Of a DNA stretch of 7,899 bases, positions 1-5,955 are shown piece by piece. Under the pieces are notes generated by a model. The model saw only the letters and a program-made list of their open reading frames with translations. It ran no database searches and was not told the DNA's origin. Both the position numbers and the translations under genes were made by a program. Source of the DNA: Dehalococcoidales bacterium (GTDB lineage Bacteria > Chloroflexota > Dehalococcoidia > Dehalococcoidales > ARS1013). Each line of letters opens with the position of its first letter. The stretch's first letter is position 1. The stretch lies in NCBI GenBank assembly GCA_030672225.1, contig DAOVGW010000013.1, positions 1 to 7,899 of the forward strand. Reading direction: 5' to 3'.

Positions 1-218
1 TTAATATCCAGCCCAAAGATTTTCACTCTGCCCCCGGTGGGTTTAATAAGCCCCACCATCATCCCAATAGTGGTGGTTTTGCCGGCAGCATTAGGCCCCA
101 GGAAGCCGAAGACTTCACCGCGGTGAATCTCTAAGTTCAGCTCATCCACCGCCACCAGCTTGCCGAACCTCTTGGTCAGGTGCTCAGTTTGGATTAGGAT
201 TTCGCCATCGTTTGCCAT
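1..218 (-). CDS. ABC transporter ATP-binding protein, N-terminal part (cut by window edge)
   Basis: The first 72 residues of an ABC ATPase are visible; the rest lies beyond position 1. The protein would hydrolyse ATP on the cytoplasmic side of a membrane transporter. The Walker A motif GPNAAGKTT is at residues 41-49, in the context EVFGFLGPN typical of the CcmA/ABC-2 exporter type (drug, polysaccharide or Na+ efflux families). The usual motif is GPNGAGKTT; Ala replaces the first Gly after Asn, which still satisfies GxxxxGK[ST]. Phe18 in KRFGKLVAVD probably fills the A-loop position. The ATG at 218 is preceded by GAGGT about 5 nt upstream, which supports this start. Walker B, the signature motif and the permease partner are out of view, so substrate and import/export direction cannot be assigned. 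A likely promoter lies at 336-364, so it seems transcribed separately from dapA. Confidence 0.9.
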   Translation of the reverse strand, partial: MANDGEILIQTEHLTKRFGKLVAVDELNLEIHRGEVFGFLGPNAAGKTTTIGMMVGLIKPTGGRVKIFGLDI

Positions 219-335
219 CGGCTACCTCGCAACCTATTTTCGCAAACCCGCAAAGAGCATGTTCACAGGATTTCATTGGGATTTCCCATTTCAACTCGTA
301 ATGAGGCATCCTGGTCCCTCATTGCTTTGTCACCA

Positions 336-364
336 ATAATATATCCAAGGTATCTGGTTGTCAA
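336..364 (-). promoter_or_regulatory. Sigma-70 type promoter for the ABC transporter gene
   Basis: Read on the minus strand, a perfect -35 TTGACA (364-359) is followed by a 17-nt spacer and TATTAT (341-336), five of six matches to TATAAT. Transcription would begin near 329 and leave a leader of about 110 nt before the ATG at 218. That leader contains a 12-bp palindrome (TGGGATTTCCCA, 277-288) and two copies of GGATTTC 11 nt apart on the plus strand (268-274, 279-285). Whether these bind a regulator is unknown. The -35 box abuts the repeat block starting at about 366. Confidence 0.65.
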
Positions 365-375
365 TCTCCCTCTCG

Positions 376-451
376 GAGCCCGATATAAAGGGTATCTAAG
401 AGGGGTAAAGCCTGAAGCTCGACACAAGGGGTGTTTAAGAGGGGCGAAGCC
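376..451. repeat. Two-copy 37-nt tandem repeat, period 39
   Basis: Copy 1 (376-412) and copy 2 (415-451) match at 28 of 37 positions without gaps. All nine differences are transitions (C/T or A/G). Both copies carry the core TAAGAGGGG followed by AAAGCC or GAAGCC. Only copy 2 is completed by the downstream bases into a perfect hairpin. Confidence 0.65.
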
Positions 452-457
452 CCTCTT
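437..457. repeat. Perfect 9-bp hairpin
   Basis: AAGAGGGGC (437-445) pairs with GCCCCTCTT (449-457) around the loop GAA. On the plus strand it runs into TTTCTTTAT, giving it a terminator look, but no plus-strand gene leads into it. In the dapA direction the following bases are AAACACC, without a T run, so it is not a canonical intrinsic terminator for the lysine operon. Confidence 0.6.
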
Positions 458-466
458 TCTTTATCT

Positions 467-492
467 CCCCCTCTCCTTTGAAGGAGAGGGGG
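467..492. repeat. Strong 11-12 bp GC-rich hairpin downstream of dapA
   Basis: CCCCCTCTCCTT (467-478) is exactly complementary to AAGGAGAGGGGG (481-492) with two bases between; the realistic form is an 11-bp stem with a 4-nt loop. It lies about 50 nt after the dapA stop and would form in the operon transcript. It lacks a following U tract on that strand, so it may stabilise the 3' end or assist termination rather than act as a classic Rho-independent terminator. Confidence 0.6.
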
Positions 493-540
493 GTTAAGGT
501 CGAAGACTCTTCGAGGGGTGAGGTAGATAAGCAAGCCCTC

Positions 541-1431
541 TTATATCGGCAGGTCAATTTGGTAGTTTTTCAGAGCTTCCCTGATTCGGGCGGCTGTTTT
601 TTCATCGGGCTCATAGAGTGGAGGACGCGGACTGCCAACCTTGAAGCCAAGATAATTTAAGGCATATTTTAGCGGAACCGGGTTGGAGACAATAAACAGA
701 GTGTCAAATAGAGGCATGAGGTGGCGGTGTATCTTGGCGGCTTGGGCCGTCTTGCCACTAAAAAAACTATCAATCATTTCCCTTATCTGGTTGCCAACCA
801 GGTGTGAGGCAACACTGATGACCCCGGAGCCGCCCAGGGCCAGTATGGGCAGGGTATCACTATCGTTACCGCTCCAGACGATGAAATCATCATTGGTATC
901 ATTTATAATCCGGGCAATCTGGCCTAAATCTCCGCTGGCTTCCTTTACCCCGATAATATTGTCTATCCGGCTTAGTCTGATAACTGTCTCGGCCGACAGG
1001 CTGGTAATGGTGCGGGACGGCACATTATAGAGAATACAGGGCAGGCTGGTGCTTTGGGCAATAGTCTTAAAGTGCTGATATAAACCTTCCTGAGTCGGCT
1101 TATTATAGTAGGGGACGACTAACAGGCAGGCATCAATCCCAACCTGTTCCGCCGCCATGGTCGCCTCTACTGCTTCAGCGGTGCTGTTACTACCGGTGCC
1201 GGCTATTACCGCTCCTCGTTTGCCGACGGCTGATTTAATCTCGGCAAACAGCTTAAGCTCCTCCTCACGGAGGAGGGTGGGGGATTCTCCGGTAGTACCC
1301 ACCACCACTAGGCCATCGCTGCCAGAGTTGAGCAAGGCTAAAGCTAGTCGCTTGGCCTGTTCATGGCTAACAGTACCATCTTCACTAAAGGGTGTTACCA
1401 TTGCCGTTATCAGTCGTCCTAAATTTTTCAT
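541..1431 (-). CDS. dapA: 4-hydroxy-tetrahydrodipicolinate synthase
   Basis: This cytoplasmic enzyme condenses pyruvate with aspartate semialdehyde, the committed step to diaminopimelate and lysine. The 296 residues match the family length (about 290-300) and form a single TIM-barrel aldolase. Visible signatures are GTTGES (45-50, Thr46/Thr47), PYYNKP with Tyr109, LYNVPSRT with Tyr135 and Arg140, and the Schiff-base Lys163 in GVKEASGD. All the core catalytic residues are therefore present. The ATG at 1431 has GGAGG 7 nt upstream, inside the last codons of asd, and only 3 nt separate the two genes, which points to translational coupling. It is the last gene of the cluster. Its substrate is made by the adjacent Asd and its product is used by DapB two genes upstream. 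No lysine riboswitch is visible nearby. Other family members (N-acetylneuraminate lyase, KDG aldolase) are unlikely given this context and the YNVPSRT motif. Confidence 0.97.
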   Translation of the reverse strand: MKNLGRLITAMVTPFSEDGTVSHEQAKRLALALLNSGSDGLVVVGTTGESPTLLREEELKLFAEIKSAVGKRGAVIAGTGSNSTAEAVEATMAAEQVGIDACLLVVPYYNKPTQEGLYQHFKTIAQSTSLPCILYNVPSRTITSLSAETVIRLSRIDNIIGVKEASGDLGQIARIINDTNDDFIVWSGNDSDTLPILALGGSGVISVASHLVGNQIREMIDSFFSGKTAQAAKIHRHLMPLFDTLFIVSNPVPLKYALNYLGFKVGSPRPPLYEPDEKTAARIREALKNYQIDLPI

Positions 1432-1434
1432 TGC

Positions 1435-2460
1435 CTAACCTCCAGGATGAAGCCAGCCTCTCTTAATCATTTCCTCAGCAATCTGGACTGTATTTAGGGC
1501 GGCTCCTTTTCGTAAATTGTCAGCCACGACCCACATAACTAGACCATTGGGATGAGATGTGTCCCGGCGAATGCGGCCAATGAAAACCTCATCGGTGCCG
1601 GCGGCTGACCATGGCTGAGGATAAAGACTGATAGCCGGGTCATCTAGTAGCTTAACCCCTGGTGCCTGGGTGAGAATACGCCGTGCCTCATCGGGGGACA
1701 TAGCTTGGGAGAATTCTATAGTGATGGCCTCGCTATGTCCGATAAATACCGGGACCCGGACACAGGTTGCCGAAATGGCTATATCTTGGGCATGCATTAT
1801 CTTCTTGGTTTCTTCTACCGTCTTCCACTCTTCTTTAGTATAGGCATTATCTAGAAAAACATCTATCTCGGGCAGCACATTAAATGCTATCTGGTGTGGG
1901 TAAACATGAGGGGCAGTGTCCTGCCCATCCAGTAGCTGTTTGGACTGTGTTGTTAGCTCCTCTACTGCCGCAGAACCAGTACCTGACACTGACTGGAAAG
2001 TGGTAACAATAATGCGTTTGATGGGGTTGACCTTGTGTAACGGGTATAGCGCCATTACCATCTGAATAGTAGAGCAATTGGGATTAGCTATAAGCCCCTT
2101 ATGTTGTCTTATATCTTCCGGGTTAATCTCCGGTACCACCAGGGGAACATGGGGGTCCATTCTGAATGCCGAGCTGTTATCAACGACTACAGCTCCTGAG
2201 TGAACAGCTATAGGTGAGAAATAGCGGCTAATCTCGGTGCCGGCCGAGAAAAGGGCAATATCTATATCTTGGAATGACTCAGGAACTGTCTCTTCAACTT
2301 CAATCTCCCGATGGGAGACAAATAGCTTCTTACCTGCTGAGCGGTCTGAAGCTAAAAGCCGGATTGATTCTATGGGAAAGCTGCGCTGCTCCAGGACCTT
2401 AATAAACTCCTGCCCCACCAGGCCAGTGGCACCAACTATGGCCACCCTATAGCCACCCAT
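1435..2460 (-). CDS. asd: Aspartate-semialdehyde dehydrogenase
   Basis: This enzyme reduces aspartyl phosphate to aspartate semialdehyde with NADPH, at the branch point of lysine, threonine and methionine synthesis. The 341 residues match the shorter Asd type common in Gram-positive and many other bacteria. An N-terminal Rossmann fold begins with GATGLVGQ (10-17). The catalytic Cys129 lies in NPNCSTIQ, Gln156 in FQSVSGTG, Arg235 in CVRVPVF and the catalytic His242 in GHSE, so all expected active-site residues are seen. The ATG at 2460 is chosen for its strong ribosome site TAGGAGGT and because the Rossmann motif follows immediately. It sits 9 nt after dapB and 3 nt before dapA. No aspartokinase gene is visible in the window, so the aspartyl phosphate must come from a gene elsewhere. 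Confidence 0.97.
   Translation of the reverse strand: MGGYRVAIVGATGLVGQEFIKVLEQRSFPIESIRLLASDRSAGKKLFVSHREIEVEETVPESFQDIDIALFSAGTEISRYFSPIAVHSGAVVVDNSSAFRMDPHVPLVVPEINPEDIRQHKGLIANPNCSTIQMVMALYPLHKVNPIKRIIVTTFQSVSGTGSAAVEELTTQSKQLLDGQDTAPHVYPHQIAFNVLPEIDVFLDNAYTKEEWKTVEETKKIMHAQDIAISATCVRVPVFIGHSEAITIEFSQAMSPDEARRILTQAPGVKLLDDPAISLYPQPWSAAGTDEVFIGRIRRDTSHPNGLVMWVVADNLRKGAALNTVQIAEEMIKRGWLHPGG
1438..1443 (-). promoter_or_regulatory. dapA Shine-Dalgarno site inside asd
   Basis: GGAGGT forms the last two sense codons (Gly-Gly) of asd directly before its TAG stop, and lies 7 nt from the dapA ATG. A ribosome terminating on asd would uncover and reuse this site, so coupled translation of the pair is likely (inference). 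Confidence 0.75.
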
Positions 2461-2464
2461 TATT

Positions 2465-2472
2465 ACCTCCTA
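2465..2472 (-). promoter_or_regulatory. asd Shine-Dalgarno site fused to the dapB stop codon
   Basis: TAGGAGGT begins with the TAG stop of dapB and is a full anti-16S match, 5 nt before the asd ATG counted from GGAGG. It is the strongest ribosome site seen in the cluster and decides the asd start. Confidence 0.8.
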
Positions 2473-3264
2473 TAAACCGAGTAGAGAATCAAGCCCATAG
2501 ACCAGCCCTTTAAGTTTCATCACCTCTCTGGTGGCTAATATAACACCTGGCATATAACATTCTCTGCTGATAGCATCATGTTTCAGGCTTAGTGTCTGTC
2601 CTGGTCCGCCGAGAAGCACCTCCTGGCGGGCTGCGATACCGGGCAAGCGCACACTATGCACAGTGATACCTTCTACTTGCTGTCCCCGGCTATTTGAGGC
2701 TTTTTGGGGTTGTGGCGGCTGGTGGAATGGTTTGCCTCTAGCCGCTGCCATAGCCTTGGCGGTAGCTATGGCGGTTCCCGAAGGGGCATCAGCTTTCAGG
2801 TGGTGGTGTAGCTCCATAATCTCGGCATAGTCAAAATACTTGGCACAAATCTTGGCTAGGTGTATCATGAGAATTGCCCCGAGGGCAAAGTTGGGTGCTA
2901 CTACCGCGCCCACCTTGTTGGCCGTTGCCAGGCGGTCTATTTCATCAAGGTCATCGGCACTTAAGCCGGTAGTTCCGATTACTAGGTTAACTCTCTGAGA
3001 AGTAGTGGTGCGTACTGCCGGCATGGTGACTAAAGCGGTGGTAAAGTCTATCAGCACATCAGGCTGGCAGCGCTCAATAATATTCTCCAGGTCTGAAGAG
3101 AGGGGGATGCTGCCTGAGCCATCAGGAAGTAGCAGGCAATCACTGTCAGGATTAAGCTCTACGGCGCCTACCAGTTCCATTTCTGGTTCACGCCATATCG
3201 CTCTAACCACCTCCCGCCCCATTTTGCCCTGTGCACCGTGAACTACCACCCTTATTGGCTTCAT
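2470..3264 (-). CDS. dapB: 4-hydroxy-tetrahydrodipicolinate reductase
   Basis: This enzyme uses NAD(P)H to reduce the DapA product to tetrahydrodipicolinate in the cytoplasm. The 264 residues match the usual 240-270. The N-terminal nucleotide-binding domain shows VHGAQGKMG (8-16), DFT (73-75) and GTTG (97-100). APNFALGA (123-130) leads into the substrate domain, where ELHHHLKADAPSGTA (151-165) carries the catalytic His pair at 153-154 and Lys157. LLGGPGQTLSLKHDA near the C-terminus is also typical. The ATG at 3264 has a weak AGG site 7 nt upstream; the position of the glycine-rich loop supports this start. It lies 19 nt after pnp and 9 nt before asd. The enzymes that convert tetrahydrodipicolinate to diaminopimelate are not in view, so the branch used cannot be told. 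Confidence 0.96.
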   Translation of the reverse strand: MKPIRVVVHGAQGKMGREVVRAIWREPEMELVGAVELNPDSDCLLLPDGSGSIPLSSDLENIIERCQPDVLIDFTTALVTMPAVRTTTSQRVNLVIGTTGLSADDLDEIDRLATANKVGAVVAPNFALGAILMIHLAKICAKYFDYAEIMELHHHLKADAPSGTAIATAKAMAAARGKPFHQPPQPQKASNSRGQQVEGITVHSVRLPGIAARQEVLLGGPGQTLSLKHDAISRECYMPGVILATREVMKLKGLVYGLDSLLGL

Positions 3265-3283
3265 GGTTTTGCCTGCTTTTGTC

Positions 3284-5485
3284 CTAGTGGCGCTGCTTGT
3301 TTATCGGGGGGCGAGAGTGCTGTGGGGAAGATGTGCTGCGCTGGCTCCGGAACGGGTAGTCAGCGGATAACGAATCGCTTGCCCCGGCATCAGATGGTTG
3401 AGAAACCTTTTCAGATAAAGCTCGCCGTGATAAATTTATTCTGCCCTGGCTGTCAATGCCAATTACCTTAACCGTAACCTCATCACCTATCTTGACTATA
3501 TCCTCAACCCGCTCCACCCGATAGTCAGCCAGTTCAGAGATGTGTACCAGGCCATCTTTACCGGGTAGAATCTCTACAAAAGCACCGAAGGTCATCAGTC
3601 GGACTACCTTGCCTGTATAGACAGTGCCAACTTCTACATCTTTGGTCAGGTCTTCGATGATTTTGATGGCTTTGTCGGCAGCTTCAGCATCAACGGCGCC
3701 AATAAGCACGGTGCCGTCATTGGAAATATCAATGGTTGTCTTGGTTTCTTCAATGATTGCCCTGATTGTTTTGCCGCCACTGCCGATTACGGCACCGATT
3801 TTATCAGGGTCAATTGTTATTTTATGCATTCTGGGCGCATGGCGACTGACTTCAGATCGGCTGGAGCCGATGGTCTGCTGCATTATCTCTAGAATAGACA
3901 AACGGGCCTGGCGACCCTGGTACAGTGCCTTTTCCAGAATTTCAAGGCTTATGCCCTTGAGTTTGGTATCCAGCTGAATGGCAGTTATGCCCTGGCTGGT
4001 ACCGGCTACCTTGTAGTCCATATCCCCGTAATTATCCTCAAAGCCCTCAATATCAGCCAGGATAGCATAGTTGTTATTTTCATCGGTGACTAGGCCCAGC
4101 GATATGCCGGCTACTGCTGATTTTGTCGGCACTCCGGCATCCATCAGGGAGAGGCTTGAGGCACAGGTGCTGGCCATAGAGGTGCTGCCGTTGGAGCCCA
4201 GGACTTCCGAGACGAGGCGAATAGTATAGGGGAATTCATCTTCAGAAGGTATTATCTGCGCTAAGGCTCGCGCTGCCAGGGCACCGTGCCCGATTTCACG
4301 GCGGCTTGGTGTGCCGATGCGTTTTACCTCGCCGACGGAGAAGGGGGGGAAGTTATAGTGGTGCATGAAGCGTCTGGATTCCTCTAACCCCAATCCGTCA
4401 ATTTTTTGAGCATCTCTGGAAGAGCCCAGAGTAGTAAGTGTCAATATCTGTGTTTCACCCCTGCTGAACAGCGCTGAGCCATGGATACGGGGCAAGAGTC
4501 CTACTTCACAGCTGATGGGCCGTATTTCTGTTAAACTACGTCCGCTGACACGCTGTCCCTTGGCGAGGATACTATTTCTTACTTCAGCTCGCACCATGCC
4601 GTCAAGAGCGGCAAGAATAGCTGCTTCGGGGAAAGACTCACTTAAGTTCTCGACAAGTTCTGCCTTCAGCTTGGAGAGAGCCTTTTCGCGCAGTGCTTTC
4701 TCCGGTTGGTTCAGTGCTGGGGCAAGCCTGTCGTTTAAAGCTGATGAGACAGCTGATACTGCTGATTGGTCAAGCTCAACAACCGGTGTTGCCACCTTGG
4801 GTTTACCGAAAGCCTCACGGAGTTGTTCCTGGATGTCGATAATAGCCTGGTTTGCCTCATGGCCGAGTTTAATTGCCTGAGTAACGATTTCCTCGGAGAC
4901 CTCGCGGGCTTCGGCTTCCAGCATTATTACGGCGTGTTTAGTACTGGCTACCACCAGGTCAAGCGGGCTATTTTCAAGCTGGGCAAATGTTGGACTTAGT
5001 ACCAGCTCATTATCAATATAGCCAACGTGGACGGCACTTACAGGGCCATCAAACGGAATTTCTGATAATCCCAGGACCGACGAGCTGCCGATAATTGATA
5101 GAACATCCGGGTCACTTTCCTGATCAACGGAAAGGATGGTAACCACAAGCTGAATATCATTGCGCCATGCCTTGGGCAGGAGTGGGCGCAGCGGGCGGTC
5201 GGTAAGCCGGCAGGCCAGGGTCGCTCCCTCACTGGGGCGCCCCTCTCTTCTGATAAAGCCACCCGGAATCTTACCGGCGGCGGATAGTCTTTCTTCATAG
5301 TCAACGGTTAGAGGCAGGAAATCCACCCCTTCCCGTGGTTGTTTGCCTACGCAAACGGTAACCAGCACCACCGTATCCCCATAGCGAACGGTTACCGCTC
5401 CGCTTGCCTGCCTGGCAAACTTGCCCGTCTCAATAACGAGTTTTCTATCACCTACTGTAGTCTCAAAAGAATGGGATGTTGCCAA
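3284..5485 (-). CDS. pnp: Polyribonucleotide nucleotidyltransferase (PNPase)
   Basis: This is a trimeric 3'-5' phosphorolytic exoribonuclease that degrades mRNA and can add 3' tails. Counting from the TTG at 5485 (733 residues), the order is: first RNase PH domain (about 5-140), helical linker (about 230-310), second RNase PH domain (about 314-535), KH domain with GAVIGSGGKTIR (564-575), S1 domain (619-690), and a basic Ser/Arg/Gln-rich tail of about 43 residues that is probably disordered. The second core keeps NGSTSMAS and the FEDNYGDMD segment, whose Asp484 and Asp490 correspond to the metal-binding aspartates of E. coli PNPase. The frame extends to another TTG at 5512, but no ribosome site precedes that one, whereas AAGGAG lies 6 nt before 5485. 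rpsO-pnp adjacency is widely conserved in bacteria. I see no long hairpin in the rpsO-pnp gap like the E. coli RNase III autoregulation site. Confidence 0.96.
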   Translation of the reverse strand: MATSHSFETTVGDRKLVIETGKFARQASGAVTVRYGDTVVLVTVCVGKQPREGVDFLPLTVDYEERLSAAGKIPGGFIRREGRPSEGATLACRLTDRPLRPLLPKAWRNDIQLVVTILSVDQESDPDVLSIIGSSSVLGLSEIPFDGPVSAVHVGYIDNELVLSPTFAQLENSPLDLVVASTKHAVIMLEAEAREVSEEIVTQAIKLGHEANQAIIDIQEQLREAFGKPKVATPVVELDQSAVSAVSSALNDRLAPALNQPEKALREKALSKLKAELVENLSESFPEAAILAALDGMVRAEVRNSILAKGQRVSGRSLTEIRPISCEVGLLPRIHGSALFSRGETQILTLTTLGSSRDAQKIDGLGLEESRRFMHHYNFPPFSVGEVKRIGTPSRREIGHGALAARALAQIIPSEDEFPYTIRLVSEVLGSNGSTSMASTCASSLSLMDAGVPTKSAVAGISLGLVTDENNNYAILADIEGFEDNYGDMDYKVAGTSQGITAIQLDTKLKGISLEILEKALYQGRQARLSILEIMQQTIGSSRSEVSRHAPRMHKITIDPDKIGAVIGSGGKTIRAIIEETKTTIDISNDGTVLIGAVDAEAADKAIKIIEDLTKDVEVGTVYTGKVVRLMTFGAFVEILPGKDGLVHISELADYRVERVEDIVKIGDEVTVKVIGIDSQGRINLSRRALSEKVSQPSDAGASDSLSADYPFRSQRSTSSPQHSRPPINKQRH

Positions 5486-5490
5486 TAATT

Positions 5491-5497
5491 TCTCCTT
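5491..5497 (-). promoter_or_regulatory. pnp Shine-Dalgarno site, selecting the internal TTG start
   Basis: AAGGAGA lies upstream of the TTG at 5485, with 6 nt between GGAG and the start. The alternative TTG at 5512 is preceded by AAATAAATTC, with no purine-rich site. This favours a protein nine residues shorter than the longest open frame. Confidence 0.7.
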
Positions 5498-5516
5498 ACT
5501 ATCGCTACTCAAGAAT

Positions 5517-5780
5517 TTATTTACGCAGGCCGAGCCTCTTGACCAGGTTTTGGTAGCGGCTTATATTCTCCCGGCTTAGGTAAGCAAGTAGCCGTCTTCT
5601 TTGGCCAACGAGCTTTAAGAGGCTGCGCTTGGTATGGAAATCATGTTTATTAGCCGCCATGTGCTCGGTTAACTGGTTTATCCTTTCAGTGAGCAAGGCT
5701 ACCTGAACCTCAGTTGAGCCGCTATCCCCTTCGCCTAGCTTAAATTGTGAAATTATTCCTGTCTTTTTCTGCTGGTCCAA
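5517..5780 (-). CDS. rpsO: 30S ribosomal protein S15
   Basis: S15 is a primary 16S rRNA-binding protein of the small-subunit platform. The 87 residues fit the family's 86-90. GDSGSTEVQVALLTERINQLTEH followed by the basic stretch around KHDFHTKRSLLKLVGQRRRLLAYL is the S15 signature, and the end YQNLVKRLGLRK is typical. The start is TTG at 5780, supported by GAGGTG just upstream (5790-5785) and by family length; no in-frame ATG exists at a suitable place. It is the first gene of the cluster, about 24 nt downstream of the predicted transcription start, and pnp follows after 31 nt. S15 represses its own mRNA in several bacteria. The very short leader leaves little room for a large regulatory fold upstream of the start, so any such control here is unproven. 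Confidence 0.97.
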   Translation of the reverse strand: MDQQKKTGIISQFKLGEGDSGSTEVQVALLTERINQLTEHMAANKHDFHTKRSLLKLVGQRRRLLAYLSRENISRYQNLVKRLGLRK

Positions 5781-5810
5781 GCTTCACCTCTTTACTGCTC
5801 AAGTTAAGAA

Positions 5811-5839
5811 ATTATAACATAAGTTGGTATGACTGTAAA
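5811..5839 (-). promoter_or_regulatory. Sigma-70 promoter of the rpsO-pnp-dapB-asd-dapA cluster
   Basis: On the minus strand, TTTACA (5839-5834; five of six matches) is followed by 17 nt and a perfect TATAAT (5816-5811). A TG one base before the -10 makes it an extended -10 promoter. The predicted start of transcription is near 5804, about 24 nt before the rpsO TTG. It is the only strong promoter I found for the whole 5.2-kb cluster, though weak internal promoters cannot be excluded by eye. Confidence 0.75.
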
Positions 5840-5864
5840 ATAGAGCCGGCTAAAAATGGTTGTC

Positions 5865-5893
5865 TTGACTTGATAATTTGTATAAAGTATAGT
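5865..5893 (+). promoter_or_regulatory. Sigma-70 promoter of the ylxP-like gene (probably also lgt)
   Basis: TTGACT (5865-5870), a 17-nt spacer and TATAGT (5888-5893) each match the consensus at five of six positions. Transcription would begin near 5900, leaving a leader of about 55 nt before the ATG at 5956. Its -35 lies 25 nt from the -35 of the rpsO promoter on the other strand, so the two promoters are back to back. Confidence 0.65.
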
Positions 5894-5955
5894 TACTGAA
5901 TTAACAAAGATATAGACCGGGTCTTGCTTCAGTGTTGTTGTCGGCTGTAGCTGTT

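Larger units (their letters stand above)
366..522. repeat. Intergenic repeat block with degenerate terminal inverted repeats
   Basis: This block fills most of the 320-bp gap between dapA and the ABC transporter gene. It contains a degenerate direct repeat (376-451), two strong hairpins (437-457 and 467-492) and a weak one (TCGAAG/CTTCGA, 500-514). Its edges resemble each other in inverse orientation: CTCCCTCTCGGAG at 366-378 matches the reverse complement of 509-522 at 11 of 13 aligned positions with one gap. It has no credible gene; plus-strand open frames across it (276-497, 478-660) translate to low-complexity repeats and have no family look. It may be a non-autonomous mobile or REP-like element. 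I saw no target-site duplication. Confidence 0.55.

Noticed and set aside
114..127. 14-bp palindrome TTCACCGCGGTGAA in the ABC ATPase gene
   Set aside because: A palindrome this long is expected about once in two such windows by chance, and it lies in conserved coding sequence.
276..497. Plus-strand open frame of 73 codons in the dapA-ABC transporter gap
   Set aside because: Its second half is a translation of the tandem repeat and hairpins, there is no ribosome site, and the composition is repetitive. Most likely non-coding.
478..660. Plus-strand open frame overlapping the 3' end of dapA
   Set aside because: It is mostly antisense to the well-supported dapA and shows no family features.
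1258..1275. 7-bp hairpin CTCCTCC/GGAGGAG inside dapA
   Set aside because: It arises from glutamate and leucine codons (LLREEELK) and has no T run or other support.
541..1440. Lysine riboswitch or T-box controlling dapA
   Set aside because: Only 3 nt separate asd from dapA, and no leader-like structure was found before any lysine gene in the cluster.
5038..5304. Minus-strand 88-codon frame inside pnp in another frame
   Set aside because: The overlapping frame encodes conserved first-domain PNPase residues, so this is a shadow.
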